Of a stretch of 38,261 nucleotides of DNA, positions 18,588 to 29,800 are shown piece after piece; the first letter of the stretch is position 1, and the number at the start of each line of letters is the position of its first letter. The stretch lies in the NCBI GenBank assembly GCA_032718475.1, contig JAUCBJ010003185.1, positions 1 through 38,261 on the forward strand, in the 5' to 3' direction. Under the pieces are notes generated by a model. That model was not told where the DNA came from. It saw only the letters and a list, made by a program, of their open reading frames with translations, and ran no database searches. Source of the stretch: Nemertoderma westbladi (lineage: Eukaryota; Xenacoelomorpha; Nemertodermatida; Nemertodermatidae). Position numbers and translations under genes: made by a program.

Positions 18588-21254
18588 ATGTCAGTGGAAT
18601 CGCATCAAGTATTAAGCCTTGACACAACCCAACAAAAGGAATTTATAAACTGGTACAAATCGAAACCGGAATCTCCTGAAACTACTGTTTGGATATTCGA
18701 TCGAAATGATTATTTTTCAACGCATGGGAAAGATGCCTCACTTGCAGCTAAAATTATTTTCAAATCGATATCTGCTGTGAAAGTAATGGGTACTGCACCA
18801 AAAGAGCTCCCATATCTTGTACTAAGCAAAGGCAATTTTGAGGTATTGATTCGTGAATTAATATTGGTATACAATTATAGGGTAGAAATTTATCAATGCA
18901 AGAATGTGAAAGCCAATGAATGGAAAGTTGCATACAAAGCTTCTCCGGGTAACTATTCGGAGTTAGAAGATGTACTATTCAGTGGTCAGGAAATTATTAC
19001 AAGTTGTGGTACACTGGCTTTAAAGATCAGCGGACTCGCCACAATAAAACAATTAATAATCGGGTATTGTGATACCTTGCAGAGAGTTATGTACACCGGA
19101 GAGGTGCTTGAAGGTGATTCCTATGATAATCTCGAAGTTATTCTTATGCAATTGGCCCCCAAGGAGTGTTTGGTTTCTTCAGATACACCTAGCGCTGAAC
19201 TTTGTAGAATTAGAAAAGTTGTGGAGAGATCTGGATGCCTAGTAACCACTGTCAATAAATCAATGTTTGCATCTACTGAAGGCAAAGACATTGAACGATT
19301 TTTAAAGATAAAACCAAGTGCTGGTAACCTAAATTTAGACTATCTCTCTGTCGAATACGAAGCAACGAATTTGGCAACATTGAATGCCGCAATTCGGTAT
19401 ATTAATTTGTCTTCTGATGAATCTGCTTTTGGGCAGTATATTTTGTCTCGTTTGGATTTAAATCGTTATGTCAAGTTAAACTTGGCTGCAGTACGAGCCC
19501 TGAATTTATTTCCTCCTATGGATAGTAGTAGTAATAGTAGCGCCAGCATCTTTGGGATTCTAAACAAATGTCGCACCAGCCAAGGGCAAAGATTGCTGAC
19601 ACAGTGGTTAAAACAGCCGCTGATTGATAAACTAAAGATAGAAGAAAGGTTGAATGTCGTTGAAGTTATTGTAAATAATATAGAGTTACAAGAACAAATC
19701 GGTTCCGCGTTAAAGAGATTTCCAGATTTCTTGAGAATCATTGGGAAACTTCAGCGAAAGAAGTCAACCCTCGAAGAAGTCTATAAGATATATGAAAGCG
19801 TCAAATACTTACCTTCCCTATTAGAAACATTGAGAGCTCCAAATTCTCCCGTATTAAATTCATTATTCACATCGCCCCTGAATGATTTACATCACGATTT
19901 ACTTAAGTTTGTAGGTATGGTGGAAACAACTATGGATCTAGATTTAGTCGACAACAATGAATTCGTTGTGAAATCAAGTTTCGACAGTGAGTTAACCCGC
20001 CTGAGAGAGAATCTCGATGAACTTGAGGCATCGATTAATAAAGTATTCACTCGTGCTGCCGCTGAATTGGGGATGGATAAAGGAAAGACAATAAAACTTG
20101 ATCACTCTCCACAACTCGGCTATTTCTTTAGGATAACTTGTAAGGAAGAGAAAGCGATTAGGAATAGTAAACGTTTTATTATTCTAGAAACTCAGAAAGC
20201 CGGGGTTCGATTCACGAATAACGATTTACGATCTCTCAACGGCGAGTATACGGACATCAGATCGGAGTATTACGAGACTCAAAAGGGAATTGTTAATGAG
20301 ATTATAAGCATTACCATTGGGTACATCGAGCCTTTAATGGTTCTCAACGGGTGCATAGCTCAGTTGGATGTTCTGGAATCCTTCGCTATTACAGCCTCCA
20401 TGGAGGACTACGTTAGGCCCGAGATTCTAGATGACGGCAGTATCATTGAGTTGGAGGACGTTAGACACCCTTGTTTGGCCAACCAAATATCTTATATTCC
20501 AAACGATGCTACCCTTGATAAAAGCAGAGAGAATTTCCTAATAATAACAGGGCCGAACATGGGTGGGAAGTCAACGTACATACGAAGCATTGCTGTTGCT
20601 GTCCTCATGGTCCAAGTGGGAAGTTACGCCCCTGCGCGGCGAGCTAAAGTATCGGTTGTCGATTCGATACTCGGTCGTGTCGGCGCCGCTGATAATCAAC
20701 TCAAAGGTGTCTCTACCTTCATGGCAGAGATGTTGGAGACTTCTTCTATTCTCAGACTAGCAACTGCGAATTCTCTAGTTATTATCGACGAATTGGGACG
20801 GGGAACCTCCACCTATGACGGTTTCGGTCTGGCCTGGTCTATCTCGCGCCATCTAGCGACCGAGGTGGGTTGTTACTGTCTATTCGCGACGCACTTTCAC
20901 GAGCTGACCCGATTGGCTGATGAGGTCGCCAACGTTGGCAACCTACATGTTTCCGCGCTCACAGACAACGGGTCTCTCACTATGCTGTACCGAGTTGAGT
21001 CGGGTGTTTGTGATCGGAGTTTTGGTATCCATGTCGCCGAGATGGTGAAGTTTCCCGCCTCCGTGGTGGAGTTCGCAAAGAAGAAAGCGGCCGAGTTGGA
21101 AGATGTTAAGTGTGAGGACGAGCGGATAATGGAGGAGTTTCTTAATAACGTCGCTGAATTAGATGTAGATAACCTTACTGACGTTGATTTACTCTCCGAG
21201 ATTTCTAAGATAAAGAACAAATATAATATGCAGTCTGGTAACTCAATTATTTAA
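18588..21254 (+). CDS. MSH2: DNA mismatch repair protein MSH2, complete and intronless
   Basis: An 888-aa MutS homolog collinear with animal MSH2 over its whole length. In eukaryotes MSH2 pairs with MSH6 or MSH3 in the nucleus to recognise mismatches and small loops and then recruit MutL partners. Approximate layout: mismatch-binding domain I 1-125 (WIFDRNDYFSTHGKD near 35-49), connector 126-290, core/lever with clamp 291-605, ATPase 606-840, short helical C-terminus to 888. Walker A GPNMGGKST is at 655-663, the QLKGVSTFMAEMLE segment surrounds 705-717, Walker B IIDELGRGTSTYDG has D734/E735, and FATHFHEL is at 766-773; all catalytic residues are intact. The start is the first ATG after an in-frame TAA 72 bp upstream and has A at -3. 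The C-terminus is shorter than the roughly 930-aa vertebrate form. It lies antisense inside an eag intron. Animal MSH2 genes usually have many introns, so this may be an old functional retrocopy. Confidence 0.97.
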   Translation: MSVESHQVLSLDTTQQKEFINWYKSKPESPETTVWIFDRNDYFSTHGKDASLAAKIIFKSISAVKVMGTAPKELPYLVLSKGNFEVLIRELILVYNYRVEIYQCKNVKANEWKVAYKASPGNYSELEDVLFSGQEIITSCGTLALKISGLATIKQLIIGYCDTLQRVMYTGEVLEGDSYDNLEVILMQLAPKECLVSSDTPSAELCRIRKVVERSGCLVTTVNKSMFASTEGKDIERFLKIKPSAGNLNLDYLSVEYEATNLATLNAAIRYINLSSDESAFGQYILSRLDLNRYVKLNLAAVRALNLFPPMDSSSNSSASIFGILNKCRTSQGQRLLTQWLKQPLIDKLKIEERLNVVEVIVNNIELQEQIGSALKRFPDFLRIIGKLQRKKSTLEEVYKIYESVKYLPSLLETLRAPNSPVLNSLFTSPLNDLHHDLLKFVGMVETTMDLDLVDNNEFVVKSSFDSELTRLRENLDELEASINKVFTRAAAELGMDKGKTIKLDHSPQLGYFFRITCKEEKAIRNSKRFIILETQKAGVRFTNNDLRSLNGEYTDIRSEYYETQKGIVNEIISITIGYIEPLMVLNGCIAQLDVLESFAITASMEDYVRPEILDDGSIIELEDVRHPCLANQISYIPNDATLDKSRENFLIITGPNMGGKSTYIRSIAVAVLMVQVGSYAPARRAKVSVVDSILGRVGAADNQLKGVSTFMAEMLETSSILRLATANSLVIIDELGRGTSTYDGFGLAWSISRHLATEVGCYCLFATHFHELTRLADEVANVGNLHVSALTDNGSLTMLYRVESGVCDRSFGIHVAEMVKFPASVVEFAKKKAAELEDVKCEDERIMEEFLNNVAELDVDNLTDVDLLSEISKIKNKYNMQSGNSII

Positions 21255-21424
21255 TGGTCGCTGGGGTCCATTTGCACAATAACTATATTCAATGCTACTC
21301 AATATCTAGAGTCAGTGGTTAGTCGCATGGTTTAGTGTTCCCTAATTCATAATTTGAATAGACTTGGAACCCTTACTGCGCAATGAGATATAATGCAATG
21401 AGATGCAACGATGTAATGAGATGC

Positions 21425-21430
21425 AATAAA
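21425..21430 (+). promoter_or_regulatory. polyadenylation signal AATAAA for MSH2
   Basis: A canonical AATAAA lies about 170 bp after the MSH2 stop codon, in an AT-rich 3' flank. No genomic poly(A) tract follows it, so there is no surviving mark of a recent retrotransposition. Confidence 0.65.
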
Positions 21431-22218
21431 AGATAATTCATGATTTTGCTATAGTGCAATATACGTTATGCAGTATATTACTTAGATTACAACAATTTAA
21501 TTATTGTGATAAATTTTTGCCTAATTAACCGGATTTTCGATTTTTCACCCTGTTATTAAAGAAAGTTTTTATTTAGTCCCGAACCCGTCGCTAACAATGT
21601 TTCATATGGCAACCATTACGAATTATCTTGTAACAGTCATAGTAACTGAGCAGGTCCTCTGTCGTATTCGAAAATCATATATTCGATAATTATATATATG
21701 AACATATATATATTTAAACAATTCATGATCTGGAATACTTATTTATTTATTTAAGTAGAGAGCCGAACTCAATGTTGCATATTGAGTTCAGTTTTGAAGT
21801 AGGCGGTCGCCTTGCAGACACTAAAGATGCAGATTCCTGGGTTTGTATCTAATCCAAGCTATTTTATTCTACTTCTACTGTATTTAATAAATACTCTACA
21901 TTCTAGAATATTTTGTTTATGTGTGAAATAGCCACGTAATATTGATATTGTATACATGTACATATACATGTTTTCCTAGTGTTTTCCTAATTTAGAACTA
22001 TCCATCACCAATCACTTGCATTTGGGGCATACTGTGCCATTTCGATTTGGGTGATGGTTTTACTCTGTCAATTGTTTGTTACTTCGGTTGGGTATTGGTT
22101 CCACTTTTCCAGTTGTTAGGTATTTATTTGGTTTTAAGGATCTACTGTGCCATTTGTTAGTCAATTCGGTTGGGTGTTGGATCTACAGTGCCATTTTTAT
22201 CTGGTGTTCATTTTGTTT
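21431..22218. other. noncoding 3' flank of MSH2
   Basis: AT-rich with TATATATA stretches near 21690-21715. From 22031 onward imperfect repeats of ACTGTGCCATTT followed by GGTTGGGT-like sequence appear (22031, 22144, 22184, and beyond the SINE at 22471 and 22517). No gene recognised. Confidence 0.6.
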
Positions 22219-22465
22219 TTGGGGTCACATCTCTGCGGAGGTCGTGAGTTCGATCCCGGAATGGGGCATCCGGACAGTTTTCGTTCCGTTACGAATGCTT
22301 GAAAGGGACTAGACTGGGCGCTTCTCTGCATTAAATGGTAGCTAAATGAGTAACTGAGTTTACTCTGGGGAGTATAGTTGTGGGGGGAGCGCACTGGAAA
22401 TAAGTCTACAGACTTTGTACGTAATCTCTGGTCTAACAGCCGAAGATTACTTTACTTTACTTTTT
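22219..22465 (+). mobile_element. tRNA-derived SINE, copy 2, 5'-truncated
   Basis: Homologous to the minus-strand copy at 3241-3532. It begins TCACATCTC, carries the B-box-like GAGTTCGATCC, then CAGTTTTCGTTCCGTTACG, GCTAAATGAGTAACTGAGTT, CTCTGGGGAGTATAG and GCACTGGAAATAAGT. It ends near ACTTTACTTTACTTTT. The A-box half of the head is missing. It interrupts the ACTGTGCCATTT repeat series. Confidence 0.85.
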
Positions 22466-22560
22466 ACATTACTGTGCCATTTGATTGTTGGTTCGGATGG
22501 ATTTTAACTCTTCTACAACTGTACCATTTTCGGGCTGCAGTTCAGGTTCCAGTTACCAAC

Positions 22561-22813
22561 CTAATATCGCGATAACCTCGTCATCCTGTAAGACTTCCAA
22601 CGACCCCGCCGCTATGAAGCACAGTTGGTCTATACTCTCCCCCATATGGAATATAAGATCCCCCGGAGCGTTGTGAGTCAGGTCCAAGTTGATAGCCAGC
22701 GCACGCAGACACCCCTCACTCGCTAATCGGAACGCTGGATGTGTGTTGAACACCTGTCTGTTCATATGAACGCATAAGTCCGCCCGCATATCCTTAGGGC
22801 AGTAGCTTAGCAC
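22561..22813 (-). CDS. eag: EAG-type K+ channel, exon for C-linker end and proximal cNBHD
   Basis: A 253-bp exon encoding 84 codons plus one base. It reads [20 protein letters not shown], then [30 protein letters not shown] and [16 protein letters not shown]. This is the junction of the C-linker and cyclic-nucleotide-binding-homology domain of EAG channels (KCNH1/KCNH5 type). On the minus strand a good acceptor, TTTGTTTTTCATACAG, precedes base 22813, and the exon opens with a complete GTG codon (phase 0). It ends on the first base of a glycine codon followed by GTTGGT. The reading continues in phase into 11501. Channels of this family form tetramers in the plasma membrane; the domain does not bind cyclic nucleotide in known members. 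The PAS, voltage-sensor and pore exons should lie further right on the minus strand and were not seen, so they are probably beyond the satellite. Confidence 0.95.
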
Positions 22814-23868
22814 CTGTATGAAAAACAAAGTATTAAAGTGATACAGTAGTGCGTCACATTGATATGTTTAATTAAATACATATTCGAACTTGTATGTTCT
22901 GAATATGTTCTCCATTTGGAACCATTTAAAAAATAAATCCCGGATTTGAAGTCCTCCTGTCTGGGCAGCGTATTCTCAATCCTTACACTACTACTGCAGG
23001 AACGCTTCTTGAATTGACACCTGGGATTGGTTATTACAGTAGGCTATAGTTTTATGGGACGCTGGAATTACGTAAGGAATAGAAAAGAGAGGTCAAAAAA
23101 TACTGTAGTTTAAGGTTTTTTTTCACTCAGTTGACAATATAAAAAATATTCCAAACGTTACTGTAAGAAATGGAAAAAGTGGGCGAAGTGATTATTTCCT
23201 CATTAGGTTGGTGAAAATTCAGTTGAAAATATAACACACGTTCGTTGGATCTTCGCGCAGCACGAGGCTCAGTTATGAGATACAAAGTTAAATTGATTTA
23301 TTCTATCACAAAATCGTATTTAAGAAATTTAACAAACCCCAAATAAATCAAAGAACAGTGGAAAGTTCCTCCCCTTCAACAGTCGTTTTAATCTGCACCC
23401 CAACCCAAAGGAGCACAGAGGATTGATGAAAGGCAGAGGTATTAACAGAAAATTATTGATGTTTTAAAAGTAATATATTTTAGGCCTGGGGGGCGACCCA
23501 ATTTGTAAGAATTATTAAAGCTTACATTATGCCGATTGTATTGATACTGAAATATTAGAGGTAGACTGGGTATGGGATCTTCAGTTTATTTAAGACCTCA
23601 CAAAATCTCAGTCTGAGGTCTAGAATATAAGTGCCAGGTATCAATCAGGAAGAAAGTGTCATAAACAATAATAGGCCTACTTAAGGGCTGAAGGTTTTCA
23701 TTTCAGATATTTCTAAAATTTCTAAAATCCACATCGTGTACTGTACGTACGTACAGTTGTCATATTTGGAGAGAAGTTTCGGAATGCTGTTTTAATTTGA
23801 CGACAATTTCAGATCGATCGAATGTCTACAGTAGATCGAATAAATTGTAACATGTAATGAAGTATTAT
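22814..23868 (-). other. noncoding, probable eag intron
   Basis: Immediately upstream of the 22813 acceptor in the eag sense. No further channel exon (pore GFG signature, S4 arginine ladder or PAS) was recognised. No repeat family identified apart from one TAGGCCTA site near 23672. Confidence 0.6.
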
Positions 23869-23891
23869 CGGTAGTAATAATGAAACTACCG
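23869..23891. repeat. short hairpin at the left edge of the satellite
   Basis: CGGTAGT (23869-23875) and ACTACCG (23885-23891) form a 7-bp stem with a 9-base loop directly before the first satellite units. Confidence 0.6.
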
Positions 23892-23898
23892 ATATACG

Positions 23899-26800
23899 CA
23901 TAATGTAGTATAAATATGTAGTATAAATATGTAGTATAAGTAATGTAGTATAAATAATGTAGTATAAATATGTAGCATAAATAATATAGTATAAATAAAG
24001 TAGTATAAATATGTAGTATAAATAATGCAGTATAAATAATGTAGTATAAATATGTAGCATAAATAATATAGTATAAATAAAGTAGTATATATAATGTAGT
24101 ATAAATAATGTAGTATAAATAATGTAGTATAAATATGTAAGTATAAATAATGCAGTATAAATAATGTAGTATAAATATGTAGTATAAATAATGTAGTATA
24201 AATAAAGTAGTATAAATATGTAGTATAAATAATGTACTGTAGTATAAATATGTAGTATAAATAATGTACTGTAGTATAAATATGTAGTATAAATAATGTA
24301 GTGTAAATAATGTAGTATAAATAATGTAGTGTAGTATAAATAATGTAGTGCAAATAATGTAGTATAAATATGTAGTATAAATAATGTAGTATAAATATGT
24401 AGTATAAATAATGTAGTATAAATAATGTAGTATAAATATGTAGTATAAATAATGTAGTATAAATATGTAGTATAAATAATGTAGTATAAATAATGTAGTG
24501 TAAATAATAATGCAGTATAAATAATGTAGTATAAATAAAGTAGTATAAATAATTTAGTATAAATATGTAGTATAAATAATGTAGTGTAAATAATGTAGTA
24601 TAAATAAAGTAGTATAAATATGTAGTATAAATAATGTAGTATAAATATGTAGTATAAATAATGTAGTGTAAATAATGTAGTATAAATAATGTAGTGTAGT
24701 ATAAATAATGTAGTGTAGTATAAATAATGTAGTGTAAGTAATGTAGTATAAATACTGTATGTAGTATAAATAATGTAGAATAAATAATGTATAAATAATG
24801 TAGTATAAATATGTAGTATAAATAATGTAGTGTAAATAATAATGCAGTATAAATAATGTAGTATAAATAAAGTAGTATAAATAATGTAGTATAAATATGT
24901 AGTATAAATAATGTAGTATAAATAATGTAGTATAAATAATGTAGTATAAATAATGTAGTATAAATATGTAGTATAAATAATGTAGTATAAATAATGTAGT
25001 GTAAATAATGTACTATAAATAATGTAGTACAAATAATATAGTATAAATAAAGTAGTATAAATAATGTAGTATAAATATGTAGTATAAATAATGTAGTATA
25101 AATAATGTAGTATAAATAATGTAGTATAAATATGTAGTATAAATAATGTAGTATAAATAATCTAGTGTAAATAATGTACTATAAATAATGTAGTACAAAT
25201 AATGTAGTACAAATAATGTAGTATAAATAAAGTAGTATAAATAATGTAGTATAAATATGTAGTATAAATAATGTAGTATAAATAATGTAGTATAAATAAT
25301 GTAGTATAAATATGTAGTATAAATAATGTAGTATAAATAATGTAGTGTAGTATAAATAAAGTAGTATAAATATGTAGTATAAATAATGCAGTATAAATAA
25401 TGTAGTATAAATATGTAGCATAAATAATATAGTATAAATAAAGTAGTATAAATATGTAGTATAAATAATGCAGTATAAATAATGTAGTATAAATATGTAG
25501 TATAAATAATGTAATATAAATAAAGTAGTATAAATATGTAGTATAAATAATGTACTGTAGTATAAATATGTAGTATAAATAATGTAGTGTAAATAATGTA
25601 GTATAAATAATGTAGTGTAAATAATGTAGTATAAATAATGTAGTGTAGTATAAATAATGTAGTGCAAATAATGTAGTATAAATATGTAGTATAAATAATG
25701 TAGTATAAATATGTAGTATAAATAATGTAGTATAAATAATGTAGTATAAATATGTAGTATAAATAATGTAGTATAAATATGTAGTATAAATAATGTAGTA
25801 TAAATAATGTAGTGTAAATAATAATGCAGTATAAATAATGTAGTATAAATAAAGTAGTATAAATAATTTAGTATAAATATGTAGTATAAATAATGTAGTG
25901 TAAATAATGTAGTATAAATAAAGTAGTATAAATATGTAGTATAAATAATGTAGTATAAATATGTAGTATAAATAATGTAGTGTAAATAATGTAGTATAAA
26001 TAATGTAGTGTAGTATAAATAATGTAGTGTAGTATAAATAATGTAGTGTAAGTAATGTAGTATAAATACTGTATGTAGTATAAATAATGTAGAATAAATA
26101 ATGTATAAATAATGTAGCATAAATATGTAGTATAAATAATGTATAAATAATGTAGTGTAAAAAATAATGCAGTATAAATAATGTAGTATAAATAAAGTAG
26201 TATAAATAATGTAGTATAAATATGTAGTATAAATAATGTAGTATAAATAATGTAGTATAAATAATGTAGTATAAATAATGTAGTATAAATATGTAGTATA
26301 AATAATGTAGTATAAATAATGTAGTGTAAATAATGTACTATAAATAATGTAGTACAAATAATATAGTATAAATAAAGTAGTATAAATAATGTAGTATAAA
26401 TATGTAGTATAAATAATGTAGTATAAATAATGTAGTATAAATAATGTAGTATAAATATGTAGTATAAATAATGTAGTATAAATAATCTAGTGTAAATAAT
26501 GTACTATAAATAATGTAGTACAAATAATGTAGTACAAATAATGTAGTATAAATAAAGTAGTATAAATAATGTAGTATAAATATGTAGTATAAATAACGTA
26601 GTATAAATAATGTAGTATAAATATGTAGTATAAATAATGTAGTATAAATAATGTAGTGTAGTATAAATAAAGTAGTATAAATATGTAGTATAAATAATGC
26701 AGTATAAATAATGTAGTATAAATATGTAGCATAAATAATATAGTATAAATAAAGTAGTATAAATATGTAGTATAAATAATGCAGTATAAATAATGTAGTA

Positions 26801-29800
26801 TAAATATGTAGTATAAATAATGTAGTATAAATAAAGTAGTATAAATATGTAGTATAAATAATGTACTGTAGTATAAATATGTAGTGTAAATAATGTAGTA
26901 TAAATAATGTAGTGTAAATAATGTAGTATAAATAATGTAGTGTAGTATAAATAATGTAGTGCAAATAATGTAGTATAAATATGTAGTATAAATAATGTAG
27001 TATAAATATGTAGTATAAATAATGTAGTATAAATAATGTAGTATAAATATGTAGTATAAATAATGTAGTATAAATATGTAGTATAAATAATGTAGTATAA
27101 ATAATGTAGTGTAAATAATAATGCAGTATAAATAATGTAGTATAAATAAAGTAGTATAAATAATTTAGTATAAATATGTAGTATAAATAATGTAGTGTAA
27201 ATAATGTAGTATAAATAAAGTAGTATAAATATGTAGTATAAATAATGTAGTATAAATATGTAGTATAAATAATGTAGTGTAAATAATGTAGTATAAATAA
27301 TGTAGTGTAGTATAAATAATGTAGTGTAAGTAATGTAGTATAAATATGTAGTATAAATAATGTAGTATAAATATGTAGTATAAATAATGTATAAATAATG
27401 TAGTATAAATATGTAGTATAAATAATGTATAAATAATGTAGTGTAAATAATAATGCAGTATAAATAATGTAGTATAAATAAAGTAGTATAAATAATGTAG
27501 TATAAATATGTAGTATAAATAATGTAGTATAAATAATGTAGTACAAATAATATAGTATAAATAAAGTAGTATAAATAATGTAGTATAAATATGTAGTATA
27601 AATAATGTAGTATAAATAATGTAGTATAAATAATGTAGTATAAATATGTAGTATAAATAATGTAGTATAAATAATCTAGTGTAAATAATGTACTATAAAT
27701 AATGTAGTACAAATAATGTAGTACAAATAATGTAGTATAAATAAAGTAGTATAAATAATGTAGTATAAATATGTAGTATAAATAATGTAGTATAAATAAT
27801 GTAGTATAAATAATGTAGTATAAATATGTAGTATAAATAATGTAGTATAAATAATGTAGTGTAGTATAAATAAAGTAGTATAAATATGTAGTATAAATAA
27901 TGCAGTATAAATAATGTAGTATAAATATGTAGCATAAATAATATAGTATAAATAAAGTAGTATAAATATGTAGTATAAATAATGCAGTATAAATAATGTA
28001 GTATAAATATGTAGTATAAATAATGTAGTATAAATAAAGTAGTATAAATATGTAGTATAAATAATGTACTGTAGTATAAATATGTAGTATAAATAATGTA
28101 CTGTAGTATAAATATGTAGTATAAATAATGTAGTGTAAATAATGTAGTATAAATAATGTAGTGTAGTATAAATAATGTAGTGCAAATAATGTAGTATAAA
28201 TATGTAGTATAAATAATGTAGTATAAATATGTAGTATAAATAATGTAGTATAAATAATGTAGTATAAATATGTAGTATAAATAATGTAGTATAAATATGT
28301 AGTATAAATAATGTAGTATAAATAATGTAGTGTAAATAATAATGCAGTATAAATAATGTAGTATAAATAAAGTAGTATAAATAATTTAGTATAAATATGT
28401 AGTATAAATAATGTAGTGTAAATAATGTAGTATAAATAAAGTAGTATAAATATGTAGTATAAATAATGTAGTATAAATATGTAGTATAAATAATGTAGTG
28501 TAAATAATGTAGTATAAATAATGTAGTGTAGTATAAATAATGTAGTGTAGTATAAATAATGTAGTGTAAGTAATGTAGTATAAATACTGTATGTAGTATA
28601 AATAATGTAGAATAAATAATGTATAAATAATGTAGTATAAATATGTAGTATAAATAATGTATAAATAATGTAGTGTAAATAATAATGCAGTATAAATAAT
28701 GTAGTATAAATAAAGTAGTATAAATAATGTAGTATAAATATGTAGTATAAATAATGTAGTATAAATAATGTAGTATAAATAATGTAGTATAAATAATGTA
28801 GTATAAATATGTAGTATAAATAATGTAGTATAAATAATGTAGTGTAAATAATGTACTATAAATAATGTAGTACAAATAATATAGTATAAATAAAGTAGTA
28901 TAAATAATGTAGTATAAATATGTAGTATAAATAATGTAGTATAAATAATGTAGTATAAATAATGTAGTATAAATATGTAGTATAAATAATGTAGTATAAA
29001 TAATCTAGTGTAAATAATGTACTATAAATAATGTAGTACAAATAATGTAGTACAAATAATGTAGTATAAATAAAGTAGTATAAATAATGTAGTATAAATA
29101 TGTAGTATAAATAATGTAGTATAAATAATGTAGTATAAATAATGTAGTATAAATATGTAGTATAAATAATGTAGTATAAATAATGTAGTGTAGTATAAAT
29201 AAAGTAGTATAAATATGTAGTATAAATAATGCAGTATAAATAATGTAGTATAAATATGTAGCATAAATAATATAGTATAAATAAAGTAGTATAAATATGT
29301 AGTATAAATAATGCAGTATAAATAATGTAGTATAAATATGTAGTATAAATAATGTAGTATAAATAAAGTAGTATAAATATGTAGTATAAATAATGTACTG
29401 TAGTATAAATATGTAGTATAAATAATGTAGTGTAAATAATGTAGTATAAATAATGTAGTGTAAATAATGTAGTATAAATAATGTAGTGTAGTATAAATAA
29501 TGTAGTGCAAATAATGTAGTATAAATATGTAGTATAAATAATGTAGTATAAATATGTAGTATAAATAATGTAGTATAAATAATGTAGTATAAATATGTAG
29601 TATAAATAATGTAGTATAAATATGTAGTATAAATAATGTAGTATAAATAATGTAGTGTAAATAATAATGCAGTATAAATAATGTAGTATAAATAAAGTAG
29701 TATAAATAATTTAGTATAAATATGTAGTATAAATAATGTAGTGTAAATAATGTAGTATAAATAAAGTAGTATAAATATGTAGTATAAATAATGTAGTATA

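Larger units (their letters stand above)
11502..22560 (-). other. eag: eag phase-1 intron (about 11.06 kb) hosting MSH2
   Basis: Bounded by the donor after 22561 (G|GTTGGT, weak but in the right place) and the acceptor before 11501. The flanking exons encode adjacent parts of one domain with no residue missing (ILG then KGD), so nothing coding is expected between them for this channel. The intron is filled with LINE, SINE and inverted-repeat elements and carries MSH2 on the opposite strand. Confidence 0.88.

Noticed and set aside
20897-21220. Minus-strand frame of 107 codons within MSH2
   Set aside because: Shadow of the MSH2 coding frame.
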